DNA of 64,000 bases from Pardosa pseudoannulata (Eukaryota; Arthropoda; Arachnida; Araneae; Lycosidae): the NCBI GenBank assembly GCA_032207245.1, contig CM063504.1, forward strand, positions 25,520,629-25,584,628. Direction: 5' to 3'. Under the pieces are notes generated by a model that was given only the letters and a program-made list of their open reading frames with translations, was not told where the DNA came from and did not search any database. Both the position numbers and the translations under genes were made by a program. Positions within the stretch are counted from its first letter, which is position 1. The number at the start of each line of letters is the position of its first letter. Of the stretch, positions 46,583 to 57,743 are shown in pieces.

Positions 46583-47193
46583 CAAGGATGGGCAAACGGC
46601 CCATTAACTAGCTCCAGTCTGCCTGAAAGTCCTATACGACTAGCTGCCAAATTAACAAAATATAAAATATTAATACAATATAATCAATTATATAAACTTA
46701 AGATGCTTATTTAGAATTCAAGTGCAGGCTAATCACTGTCCGCTCTGGTTTAATTAAATACATAATAGTGGTGTAATTTCAAATTGGTAAATATATAAAT
46801 ATGAAGTCTTTTTTACGTTAACTATAATAATTCAATATAAATGGAGTAGAGCTTACATTTGAAAGAATATTCTTACTATGCACCGTTCAGTGCTTCTTAC
46901 ACAAGTTCTAATCTTACTTATTTGACATGGAGATGGCAGACAAATAGCGCCATTGTGAATAGTGGTGAAATTATTTTTTTTAAATGTTTTTTGTTTAGAT
47001 TATTGTGGATATTCGTAAAATTCCTCAATGTTTCCTTAAAAGAGCAAAGTTGATCTAGAGCTTAGTGCTCTTAAAGTTAAATGGACTTGAAAATATTTAT
47101 TAGAATTGTTAAAATTTTAAAATTAATTATATTAGACTGCTAAACTTTTTCTTTCGTTTTTTCGCTCGTTCTGAAAAAGTTTGCGCCTCCATG
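46583..47193. mobile_element. Probable non-autonomous hAT, 0.6 kb
   Basis: Left end CAAGGATGGGCAAACGG; right end reverse complement CATGGAGGCGCAAACTT. The left flank TCCTAGAA is shared with the neighbouring hAT's right duplication; the right flank TCATATAT matches it at only 5 of 8, so the boundary is tentative. No coding sequence. Confidence 0.45.
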
Positions 47194-47721
47194 TCATATA
47201 TGAATGAGCATTGTAGTTTACTTGTCACAAAAAGAATTAGATCAGCATTTCATATTTTAGAAATAGTTTTCTTTAAAGTACATTTAGTAGGTTTACACAA
47301 AGAGTATGAAATCCTGTGTAGTCCTTCCAATTTTTTCATTCGAGGGCACTATTCCTAGCTAAATAAATTGATGCCAAGAGGGCAAGGGTACATTTAATCT
47401 TCAGAAATGACTTACATGAAACCTGTAATTTCAAATACAATTTAATTCAGGATATCAGTTGGTAACATAAAACTGAAAAGTGGATGTCTCAGATTTATTG
47501 GAGAAGTAAATAAAAAATTATTTTGTTTGTGTTAAGTTTTTGTTACTTTACTAATAATAGCATTGTATGAAACTTATCTAAATACACTTCTAGTTTTGTT
47601 TCATTCCTCTCAATGTACATGTAATTGGAGGAGCCCCCAATGCCCAGCTAATCAAACCTCTTATGAAGATTTTTGAATTTTGCTTAAAAGAGTCTTGTTG
47701 AGCAAATTATTTTTTCTTATG
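47194..47721. other. Unassigned AT-rich stretch
   Basis: No supported feature. Confidence 0.4.
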
Positions 47722-47729
47722 ATCTAGAA

Positions 47730-48181
47730 CAGCAGTCGCCAAATGTGATTCGTGAAAAATCTTTGTTGGTCGTCAGATAAAACGGATGATTATTTGTTGT
47801 AAGCTGTAACACAACTAAAAAAGTTTCATTAAAATTCAAATTAAAAAAGGGAAAACTAACAGAACTTATGATTATGTTTTTTATTACTTTTTTCAATGCT
47901 TTTTATTATTTTTTTGTATGCCACACTAAAAATGTGTAATGCATACCTAAAGTTTTTAAAAAAAACTTTAAATGCATAACTAAACTCATAACTAAGTTTT
48001 TTACGATGTAACTTTTTCTTCTTTTAATATATATATTTCATATTAATAATATAAAAGTTTTTGGTTGTTATTCTATAAATATATTTACTCTTTTTTATTT
48101 TAAGTTCATATAAATTATGCTCCGCTAAATAAAAATTTTATATATAGTGGCCCTTGAAGTTCTAAATTTTACCGACCGCAG
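47730..48181. mobile_element. Non-autonomous hAT, 452 bp
   Basis: Perfect 8-bp duplication ATCTAGAA (47722-47729 and 48182-48189), TA-centred. Ends CAGCAGTCGCCAAA and, reverse complemented, CTGCGGTCGGTAAA. The inside is AT-rich and non-coding. Confidence 0.8.
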
Positions 48182-48239
48182 ATCTAGAATACCATTTTAA
48201 ATAGATATAACAATCCATAACATTATACTTTTTCTTTAA

Positions 48240-48680
48240 TTTTCGTTTTATGAGTTAACTACAGGTTTAAACAACTTGGGCTTCCTTTTCGGGCGCCGTC
48301 GGTCATTTCTTGACGCTCTGTCTTCAAGGTGTTCCACGGAGTAACACACAGTTCCTTCACGTTTCCGCAGGTCGATTTGCAGCGATGTTTATTTACTCTC
48401 TCCCGAACTGAAACAACTCCGAGGTCATGTCTGTTGCCTTCGTCTCACAAAGACACGAGTAATGGGCGTCACTCGCTTGGCATTCATAACTTGCGGCCAT
48501 AAGGTGCCTTTCGCAGATTTGCTTTATTGGAGTTCGTCGGATGCATTGCTTTCATATAGTAGACACCGGGAAGATAGATTGTTATCGCTTGAACTGTCAG
48601 AGCGTGTTTGGAAAAGCAACGAGGAAATACAGAAACGCTTTGATCTTTATCTGCATATTATGTTTATATCACGATGATTG
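48240..48680. other. GC-richer single-copy block, unassigned
   Basis: Non-repetitive and CpG-retaining (for example 48290-48330 and 48460-48540). The 71-codon ORF at 48462-48677 has no recognised domain. May be conserved regulatory sequence or an old exon; I cannot tell. Confidence 0.3.
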
Positions 48681-51360
48681 AATCTTCGATTATTGAAGTG
48701 ACCTTCGCGATTTCAATGCTTTATTATTACTATTATTCTCCGGCAATTTTCTTCCCGAGATGAGATTCTTATCAAATAAAAAATGGAACGAGAATGAAGA
48801 TACCGTTTTAGACTCTAACGTGAAATCACGGAATACCATTAAGCAGCATTCTTTGAGAAATAAATGTTTATTTAAGTGTACTTTAATTTATTTTGTTGTG
48901 TTTACATAAGTTATACCAAACGCCTTTTTTATAGTTTATGTAACTCCTATGAAATTAAATGATTATACTCGGGTGAATTGACTTTCAGAGAGGCATTTGA
49001 AAAGAAAAACAATAAGATTGCTTGTTCTGATTGCAAACTTTTGTATATTAGGTAAATGCCTTTCTCGTAATAAATCATGAATTTTGACTGAACCCTAATT
49101 ATTGTGATGGCGTTTTTTTCTCTCTTCACTAACTGTGCATATATAAGTTTCCAAACTGATTGAATAGGCTGTCAACCTAAGGGTAAATTCGTGTCATAGT
49201 GATTAGACACTAAAGATAAAATAAGAAATTACGTCTTAATTACCTCTGCTAGATAGTAATTACTTCTCTCCAAAAGAAGGAAAGTGAGATAGTTTACAGG
49301 CGGAGTAGTGATCAGTCAAAGGTAATTGATAAGTGTGCTTTATATGAAATATCTAGAGCTTATTAAACGAATGCAGTTCTAAAGTATTTCGCATATGCTT
49401 GATATTGTAATTAGGCCGATACAAGTTGTCACCTAACATGCCATTACGTGTCATTTAGACTATTCCTTTTTTGTCGTCCCTGTTAATGCCAGACATATTT
49501 TCTATGAAATTGTTTTTACTTACTTTCTCGCACACAAAATATATATGATGTTGAAACTGTTAAAAAATTTTGACCTCGAAGTTGGTATGAATTTAGACCA
49601 CTCTATAACCAAAAAATAAATTATTTTTAAAATTATTTATGTAGATCGTTTGAAATTATGTTTAGCAAGGTAACCCCAAAATGCTAGGTGGGTAAAATTT
49701 GCCCTGCAATTTACACCGAAATATAAAGGTCTGCAAATGAATCAAATATTTTGAATCAAAAACCTCAACTAAAAAAGATGATTTAGAACATTTGTTTGCG
49801 TAGCATAAGAGTCGGAAAATCTTCAATAGATAACACTAAGTTGTCAATGATATCAAAGTTCTCGTAGATATCAGAAGGCCCTTTTTGTGAGCAATTCATA
49901 GAGGTATAAATCTAAAGAGACCCACAAGCGGCTTAGGAACCGTAGTCTGCCGACACTTGGCATAGTACATAGGTACGTATATTGTCGACCTCATGTCAAT
50001 ACATTTATTATAATATACCGAGGCATACAGTTTAATATACCGAGGTACTTGAATATTCATGTTTCTTGTCTAATACCTGTTTCGATTAGCTAGGTTTGAA
50101 TTCATTGGTTTTTGCTAAGGTTAATTTTTTTTTCAACACAATAACCTAATCAGACCGAGATATACTGCTTATAAACAATTACAAAGGGATACAAAAATTC
50201 ATGCTTGCGGTAAGATTCGAATATACGAATTAAGTTACTGAATAAGCCATACTTATTCGGTCTTATTCTTTCGAGTTTCTAGTAAAGCACTCAATAATTT
50301 ATTTGACCATATATTGGACGTCATGCATTTTATCAAGATCTTATTCAATTGTATCTGTATATATTCAGGAGCTGTAGACATAAATTATATTACTTTAGCG
50401 TATTAGAATTTTAAAATATACTGATACTTTTCCTCGAGAATTATTATTAAATCGAAATTTATGTCTTCTTGTATATAAGAATTTTACAGTCTTTTAATTA
50501 TAAACCTTCCGTTAAATCATTTATGTTTTACAATTTACTTTGTGAATGGGTACTTAACTAATGTTTTTAAGCTGTGAATATTGCTGATACCTAACATAAT
50601 TTAAATACACCACTGTGGTAAGTTGTAACATTGTGCATAATGATCATTGGTTCTTTAAAGAACAAATAAAAAAATATAATCTGATAACACCAATACTAAT
50701 ACAACAAACAAGTGTTACCAAAAGATTTCTACATTTTAAAATTAAGGTCAAAAGTTTTTATTACTTTAGATGTAGATCGTGAGTTTTAAACGACCTTCGG
50801 AGTTAAGCTTACTTTAAATCCTCGCAATTTGATATAAAAAATATTTCCTTTTGTAACAAGGAAATACAGAACAATCTGACTGTTATCGTTAATGTGTGAT
50901 ATCCAAAAATTATCGTTACGTCCTTCAAAAATTGAGATATCTCAAATCGTAATTGCCCGTTTTTCATTCATGCATCTCTTAAGACCAAAGCGTGCGAAGT
51001 AATCATAGGAAATTAAGCTTAGTGTGAAAATAACACCTTTATATAGCAAATGCGTAATGAAACGTCCTTCAGATGCATAAGTACATTGTGAGGGTAGAGG
51101 CTATATTCCGTGGTTGTAATTTTTGCAGGAAGCTAAATCATTAATTCTCCATTATACAAGCCTTTTTCTTATAAGACCACTAATATATAGGTTATTTCGT
51201 AAAGCGATCTTTAATGATAACTTTACTACCTAGATATCAACAAATTCAAAAGCCTTTAGTATTATTGAGTTTTTTATGTGACTTTATTGCTTTGAGGATT
51301 CTAATAAACTCTTAGATTGTTTGATAAATATATTGTCCCAGTTCCTAACTCATGTTCCCG
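48681..51360. other. Unassigned AT-rich stretch
   Basis: 2.7 kb with no gene, RNA or repeat that I can support. Confidence 0.5.
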
Positions 51361-51525
51361 AACTATGGCCGAATTAGTATTTCACAGCTCTTCAGTACCA
51401 GAGTTCATGTGCCCAAATCCCACTCTTTGTATGGTCATTCTTAGCCATTCGGAATCGGCTTTAAGCAGTAGGTCCAGGTCTCATAAGCCTTCGTCTTGCA
51501 AAATAGCAGACCATATTGCTCCTAT
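51361..51525 (+). mobile_element. tRNA-derived SINE, copy 4 (degenerate)
   Basis: Retains TGGCCGAATTAG, a damaged B box (GTGCCCAAATCCC), TTCGGAATCGGCTTTAAGCA and GCAGACCATATTGCTCC. The tail is lost. Confidence 0.8.
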
Positions 51526-51558
51526 TCTCAAGGATGGGTTAGCCTTTTATGATAGTCT

Positions 51559-51562
<4 letters not shown>

Positions 51563-51611
<49 letters not shown>
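51563..51611. repeat. (TA)n microsatellite
   Basis: Pure TA run joining the SINE flank to family Y copy 2. Confidence 0.95.
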
Positions 51612-51614
<3 letters not shown>

Positions 51615-52028
51615 AAAATTCTCAAGGATTTTCATAACTTAAATCAAGGGCTAGAAATTCCCACGTTATTTTGCATTCCCCTTTTTAACCCCTAACCTAA
51701 ATTGACCACTGGAACTACAGTTTACGCCCTCAGAGAAGGGGCCTGGCCAATTTTAACCCTACATGGCCCTAGCGGACAATTTAGGAAATTTTCAAACAAA
51801 AAGCAGATGCACGATGTCGTTGGGCAAATATTTTCCCCACAGATGTTGACCCAGGTGTTAAGGATCTTGTACATATAACTCATGCTAGCTGACCCTTCAG
51901 TTTGTTCTGTCCTTACGATGGAGTGGGAACCCGTCCTCCAACGTTATCTTAATAAAGGTCTTTAGCTGAAACGGTTTCATTTTTATGGGCATGGCTGCAA
52001 CCACCCATCGAGAAGTTCGTCCTATTAC
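51612..52028 (-). repeat. Interspersed repeat family Y, copy 2
   Basis: Reverse complement of 19637-20018: GGAAAATTCTCAAGG, CCCCTAACCTAAATTGACCA, CATGGCCCTAGCGGAC, TTTAGCTGAAACGG, GGTTGCA-like GCTGCAACCACCCATCGAG. TA/GT microsatellites lie at both ends. Confidence 0.75.
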
Positions 52029-52611
52029 ATATATATACAAACACACATATATTATATACACGTGTGTGTAATCGGTAAATTGCAATGTTGAACGTTTTAC
52101 AGAGTCCTGCCGAGGAAGTCATTCACTTAGAACTGCAAAACCAGGTGAATACTTAATAACAATTATTTATTTTCATCATCTCGTGGTGAGAGGAACTCTC
52201 AACATTTTCTACATAATTAAGAGTCCTCGTGCATCTGTGCTGTTATGAAATGTTGTTTCCCTAGAGTCATTTTCACGTAGCCTACCTTCCCATGGGAGAG
52301 AGCTCAAGATAGCGGTTTTGTTGTGGCTGAAAATATATTTGACTGAAAAAATTCATACAATGGCGTGTAAAATCGCAAGATTATGCAGGCGAGTTTCCAC
52401 TTACAAAAACGACAAGTAACAGGTCTTTGATTTAAATAAATAAATAAATAATTAAAAAGAAAAAAGAAATTAAAAAAGTGGAAAAATACCTTCAGAATGA
52501 ATTACATCCATTATTTAATTTAGGTGTATCAGAAAGTTGAGATGAAAAAATAAAACGCGAATTTGAAAATTTTTGAGGAACTTAAGGAGCAATAATTGTT
52601 ACTTATTACTT

Positions 52612-52617
<6 letters not shown>
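52029..52617. other. Unassigned AT-rich stretch
   Basis: Nothing recognised. Confidence 0.4.
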
Positions 52618-52677
<60 letters not shown>

Positions 52678-52686
52678 GTGTGTGTA
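52618..52686. repeat. (TA)n(TG)n microsatellite
   Basis: TA run of about 55 bp, then TGTGTGTG. Confidence 0.95.
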
Positions 52687-53170
52687 AGAGAAAAGTCAAC
52701 TAAATTTGTAAACAAATGTACAGATTATGTATAAAACCCCTAAACGGCCCGTTAAAGAATAAACTATCAGAAGACATTGTATAATTTGATAGATCAATAA
52801 TACCGAAGTAAATTTATAGCCCTCATGGCCTCTTGAGAAAATTCTCAACGCTTTCACATCGAAAGGCAAGGGTATAAAACCCCCGCATTCTTTCTACTTC
52901 TTTCCCCTTTAATCCCTAATCTAAACTGACCACTGGGGCCCCACAAGGGATCTAACCAATTAAAACTTTATAGTACCCTAGAGGCCAGTTTAAGAATTTC
53001 TGAACGAAATGGGGATATAAGCTAACAGAGACTGTTTCGGAGATTCTTTCTGGGATTATGTGATTTTGCAGTTAGTCCCGTCCCTATAATGAAGTGGGAG
53101 CCCATCTAACCGACTCTTTGGCAATAAATATCTATCATAACTTAAACAGTGTCTTTCTGTATCCCCCCCA
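52687..53170 (-). repeat. Interspersed repeat family Y, copy 3 with flank
   Basis: 52687-52820 parallels 17665-17792; 52830-53170 is a diverged copy of the Y core in the same orientation as copy 2 (GAGAAAATTCTCAA, AAACTGACCACTGGGGCC, ACCCTAGAGGCCAGTTTA). Confidence 0.6.
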
Positions 53171-53205
53171 ACAGGTTATCCTTCCGTCGTACACCCTGTT
53201 TTACG

Positions 53206-53238
53206 ACACACACACACACACATCTATATATATACACA
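53206..53238. repeat. (CA)n/(TA)n microsatellite
   Basis: ACACACACACACAC followed by a TATATATA run. Confidence 0.9.
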
Positions 53239-53753
53239 TTCTACATCTTTGAGTTTAATTCAAGCACGCTCTCTCCACTTGAAAGGGCATAGGATACATA
53301 AAGGGCATTATTGTTGCCCGTGGTCGTGAGTCTTTTACGAAAATCACCACGAATCGACGCTACAACCCATTCCACTTGAATTTGTGACACCATCTACGCT
53401 GCCGACATCTCATAATATTTTGCTCAGTCTTTCATTTTTATCAGATAATGTGAATGCATACAATGTACTATTAAGGGACAGAAGAATGCTTCACTCTTTA
53501 GATGTCCTCCTTTCGATTAAGTTCATAGTTCTGGCACTCTTTGACGAGAATATAATTTGGATTATGGTGAAGCTACAATGACCTAATCTTTTGCATTTCA
53601 TTAATCTACCGTTCAGTTTTGAAACAACTAGACTTCGGTAGCGTTTTGTCTTCAATATGAGTAGAAGAAATCCAGTCGGGTAAGTACGAATGAATAACAA
53701 TTTCTAAAAGTATAATCTGTATTTACTGGAGCTTATATCAGAGTCAAGACTTG
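53239..53753. other. Unassigned stretch
   Basis: Two short opposing ORFs (53384-53581, 53491-53700) without domains. Confidence 0.4.
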
Positions 53754-53816
53754 ACACAAATGATGATAACATGCTATGTTCTTGTCGAAAACATAGAATG
53801 TTATCGTCATCTGTGT
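53754..53816 (+). ncRNA. miRNA-precursor-like hairpin (hypothetical)
   Basis: Arms 53754-53780 (ACACAAATGATGATAACATG...) and 53790-53816 pair at 24 of 27 positions plus one G-U, around a 9-nt loop. Length, near-full pairing, small loop and mismatches spaced away from the ends resemble an animal pre-miRNA stem. Old inverted repeats or MITE arms can look the same. The strand is arbitrary. Confidence 0.3.
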
Positions 53817-54190
53817 ATGAGCGCCTAAAATAGGTATTACATCGATTGTAGACAAATTATTGCACATTATTATAAAACGTGAAAAAATATAAATCAAGCA
53901 GCGTATCGTCAGGCAAGGAATCTCTAACTCTTCCTGTAGACAGTTCACGAAATGCTTACTAGAAGAAACCCCATGGGAAATAATGGAAACGTATTCTATT
54001 TGTGTTTATAAATCCATATATTTGTAACATATTTATCCATAAAGACTATCTATTACGCTTCTTCCAATTTAACGTGATAAAATTATATTGACTTAGTCAA
54101 AGGTAATTAATATCTGCTATGGTATGATAGAAAGTTCCTATTTTTAGTTCACCTATGGCAAGTTGAGCCTTCGTCAAACTATTTCTCCGA
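53817..54190. other. Unassigned AT-rich stretch
   Basis: Nothing recognised. Confidence 0.4.
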
Positions 54191-54203
54191 CTAGTTTAAT
54201 GAA

Positions 54204-54377
54204 GAACGATGGCCGAATGGTTAAGGTGCTGGCCTACGGAACCGGAGTTCGTGGGTTCGAGTCCCGCTATGGCATGGATTTTCGTAGCCGTTCGGAATCG
54301 GCTTTAAGCAGTAGGTCCCGGTCTCATTAGTCCACTAGTTGCAAAAAGTAGACCGTAGCTCTCCAAAACCAAACCAG
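54204..54377 (+). mobile_element. tRNA-derived SINE, copy 5
   Basis: GAACGATGGCCGAATGGTTA head, B box GGGTTCGAGTCCC, the family body and tail CCAAAACCAAACC. Flanks CTAGTTTAAT (54191-54200) and CTAATTTAAT (54378-54387) match at 9 of 10. The right duplication contains the TTAA at which MITE copy C begins. Confidence 0.85.
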
Positions 54378-54386
54378 CTAATTTAA

Positions 54387-54910
54387 TATATTGTATGCCG
54401 GACTAGTACGTTTTCTGACGATTAATACTTGAGCGCGTGTCATGTACTAGTACGGGTAGGTGTAACAACATGGTTTGTTTGTGGGTACAAAAATAACGGT
54501 ATATACAGGAAAAAGAAGCCGAATGTTCCTGTCTACTACATAGATTCTCGAAAAATTTAGACAAATAAAATCTAGTTTTTACACCAGTCGATGCGGAACC
54601 ATAGAATGGGAAAAAATTAAAACCATATATTACTATTTTTATTTGATTTTTCATATTTACGATAGTATTATAAATTTATCCATTAAAAAATATTTTTTTT
54701 TGTTTACAAAAATCTTATGGTTGTTATTTATATATATTTATATATTTCTATTTATATATTTGTTTATATATTTCAATATTAAATACGAAGAGTTGGTTAA
54801 AAAATTAAATAATTTTCGATCTATTGTGATTTAACTGAATAACTAAATTTACGCTCAAAACGCCCGCTCCCGGTACAATTCCGCTGCGAAATGTACCCGC
54901 ACACAATGTG
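54387..54910 (+). mobile_element. piggyBac-like MITE family M, copy C
   Basis: Begins after TTAA (54383-54386) with a mutated end TATATTGTATGCCGG and ends GCACACAATGTG followed by TTCA in place of TTAA. Body as in copies A and B; about one 44-bp minisatellite unit (54400-54450). Confidence 0.75.
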
Positions 54911-55177
54911 TTCATTTATCTGGAAAGTGTAGAATGTAACAAATGCTTATTATAAATTTTTCTCTAAAGATTACATTAAATATTTAGTTAAAAAATTAAA
55001 TAATTTTCGATCTATTGTGATTTAACTGAATAACTAAATTTACGCCCAAAACGCCCGCTCCCGGTACAATTCCGCTGCGAAATGTACCCGCACACAATGT
55101 GTTCATTTATCTGGAAAGTGTAGAATGTAACAAATGCTTATTATAAATTTTTCCCCAAAGATTACATTAAATATTTA
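54796..55177. repeat. 191-bp tandem duplication across the MITE end
   Basis: 54796-54986 is repeated at 54987-55177 with about three substitutions. The unit starts inside MITE copy C (GTTAAAAAATTAAATAATTT) and runs past its terminus into ~76 bp of flanking DNA, so it arose after the MITE inserted. Confidence 0.9.
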
Positions 55178-55740
55178 GTAATAAAGAAATTGTCGCCTAT
55201 TATATCCTTAGCCAAATTAAAGATGTTCTTAATAATATGGACCACTAATCGTAAAAATTGATTACTACTTGATTAATCGAGTTTCTACTCCAATTAAAAA
55301 TGCTGTGTATAATTTTAATGTAATTTAATTATCATCGAATCAAATCCTCGAAGCCTATAATTATACAGTATTTCCGCAGTTAAGTATTTTATCCAAAGAT
55401 TGATAACTAGCGTGATAGCAAATCAAAACAACTTATGTTCAACGTATTACTTGCGTCGTATAAGCAGTCTGGAATAAAGGCATATAAATACAATATAAAC
55501 ATAATTTATACAATGCATTTGATGAACACAGTAAAATTTGTTTAAAGATACGTAATGGGGGAAAATACCATTCAGAATAATTTCTTCAGTTTCAAAACAG
55601 TCATTACTTACGTTTAGCTGTGTGAAATTATTTAAAGGCTGAAATATTTAAACAAATAAGTGAGTAATAAATCTGCAGAGTTTTTCAAGCGGATTTAACG
55701 CAGCGTAAAAATTTTGTGTCTCTTTTGCGTTCTTTTAATT
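55178..55740. other. Unassigned AT-rich stretch
   Basis: Nothing recognised. Confidence 0.5.
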
Positions 55741-56160
55741 CCCCTCAACCGTGAGGATTTGCGAATGGTACTTCGTAAAACCATTTAAAGTTCCATGTTG
55801 ACCCACTAGGTTCTGCGCGGAAACTGCAGGAAGTTAAAAATAATCGACTGCAGTGTCATTTCCCGGGGGGTTTCGAAAACGCTAAATACACTTCTTTGAC
55901 CTTACAGAGCTCCTACATTGTGCTTGGCTTCTATCCAACGGTTGCTTGAGTAGTATTTTAAAGGAGTATTTTTTTTTCTCTTCACCTGCTCACTTTCCGA
56001 GGATGTAACTTGTATGGAAGCCACATGTCGGCATTTAACAAGTGAATGAACCGCTGCGCATAAACTGTGATTTAAATTCAAACTGACAATGTTGCATCCA
56101 TTTGGCGCCTCCGACATGTCGCCAAAAACAGAGAGATTTTATAGCATGGTACAGCGGTAT
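55741..56160. other. GC-richer single-copy block, unassigned
   Basis: Non-repetitive and CpG-retaining (for example 55805-55880 and 56095-56125), with the 71-codon minus ORF 55902-56117 but no domain. Candidate conserved non-coding sequence. Confidence 0.25.
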
Positions 56161-56243
56161 TAATAATCTTTCATTTCGAGTCGAAACCGTAATTTTTTAA
56201 TTCTGTGGCATTCTTTTAGAATTTTTTCCTTTCTTTACCGCTG

Positions 56244-56876
56244 TGACGTCTTCAATATTCTCAAATGAGAGGTAACGTGAATAATGGATCACAGTCAAAG
56301 AATAAAATTGGAAATTCACTTTAATTCTGGATTAAATACGGCTATTTACAAAGGAGCGTTAATTCCTAAATCATCTAGAACTGCAAAGGATGGTTGCCGA
56401 TAAAACTTCCTCACGACAATCACAGTCGAAAGAAAAACAAGAGAATTAATAATCTCTTACAAATGGGGAGACTTTTCAGGGTGCAATCAAACCCAATTTA
56501 TCCCCCGTTCGGTATCGAGATTCTGCCGCTCCCTATATGAGCTGACTTTACGAATCTCCCGAACAGGCAAGCTGGCTCTCTAGTAAAAAAGGCGAAAGCC
56601 TCCACGAGGTCAACACACCACCGAAAAAATGACGAAAAGCCCTGAGTTGCAAAATTGTAGGCTTTTTATACTTGGGGGGTCAGTTACGGTCCCGACACTG
56701 TTTTTTTCTCAGTTAAGATCCCAGTTACATGAGAACTCCAGCTAAAGTTACAGTTATACTTTTTAGCTGAATTCTCATTCGCTGGCTCTCTCTTCACGGA
56801 ATTCCCGAGCATTCATTAACGAGATCCATTAGGGCCGTATTCGTCTATTCAGTCCGATTGTCAAGATCCCCGACAC
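56244..56876 (-). mobile_element. Possible solo LTR
   Basis: On the minus strand it would run TGTCGGGGATCTTG ... GACGTCACA, with TATA box AAGTATAAAAAGCC at about 56664-56677 some 200 bp from its start. Flanks CCGC and CTGC match at only 3 of 4. The TATA box and TG...CA ends are suggestive; a host promoter on the minus strand is an alternative. Confidence 0.3.
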
Positions 56877-56975
56877 TGCGATGCCACGCTATTGTCCAGG
56901 TACAGGTGTACTACGATCAGCTGTTTTGGCGCGTGCTCGGACAAAGGGGAGTCTTCACACCGCTTGCCTGATTAT

Positions 56976-57034
56976 CCCGAGTTATCTCGGGTTTGTATAT
57001 ATTGCAGTTAATTATTATCCCGAGGAAACTCGGG
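56976..57034. repeat. Paired CCCGAG palindromes
   Basis: CCCGAGTTATCTCGGG (56976-56991) and CCCGAGGAAACTCGGG (57019-57034), each a 6-bp stem with a 4-nt loop, 43 bp apart. A related CTCGAGATAACTCGG occurs near 57497. Confidence 0.85.
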
Positions 57035-57306
57035 CGAAGCATAATTTGTCAGTACGAATTGTTTCATCACGTTTTTACTCGGCCTGGAGGAAATGAAATG
57101 AAATATCTAGCTTTGATTGGCAGTTTCCAAAGTTTTGTTGATTTCGCGGTTATTTTAGCTGGACTGGTCACGTGTTTTAAAATGATTGAAAAACAAATTT
57201 CAGAAAATAACTGTGACGAGTTTTCTGCCACACCAGGAAGACCCAGCAATAGTCCTTTACTACTCAGTTTAACCTGAAGGTGTTTCCCAGATGTTATTCC
57301 TTCTAC

Positions 57307-57373
57307 TATAAAAACATCAAATCCATCGAGACAGTGCAGTCAGTGCTCCTGTAAAACAGATTCCTGAGGTAAG
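57307..57373 (+). promoter_or_regulatory. Candidate TATA/initiator core promoter with splice donor
   Basis: TATAAAAA at 57307-57314; initiator-like GCAGTCAGTG at 57337-57346, which puts a start A at 57338 or 57342 (31 or 35 bp from the first T of the TATA box); then a GAG|GTAAGC donor at 57369, with another GTAAGA at 57382. That would give a 5' exon of ~30 nt without ATG. The spacing is right for an arthropod core promoter, but no downstream exon was identified. Confidence 0.35.
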
Positions 57374-57385
57374 CCAGAAAGGTAA

Positions 57386-57743
57386 GAGACCAGATACCAG
57401 TGTACATAATGTCATATATCACTTTGCTACTTTGCTTTGTTCCTTGTTTCAAAAACTATCATACAAAGACTTATATTTAACTTTTTTCCAGTTGCTCGAG
57501 ATAACTCGGAATAATAAACTAACATTAAAGCTAAATGCTTTTACACCTAGAAAAATTAAAAATGCAACTTAAAACCAACATATTTTGTATCGTTTCCTTT
57601 CCTTGTATTTAATAATATAATAAATAAAAAAATGTGAGCGTTTTTTGCAATTTTTTTCAAAAAAAAAAATTTGTAAGGGAAGCGGTTAAGAATAAACAGT
57701 AGTCGTGCAGTTGGTTTATCACTGCAACTCTCAAGGTTGAGTG
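57386..57743. other. Unassigned stretch
   Basis: Nothing beyond the third CTCGAG-type motif near 57497. Confidence 0.4.

Noticed and set aside
57001..57277. 94-codon ORF 56993-57277 as a gene
   Set aside because: Overlaps another ORF in a different frame and a minus-strand ORF, has no domain, and ends before the candidate promoter.
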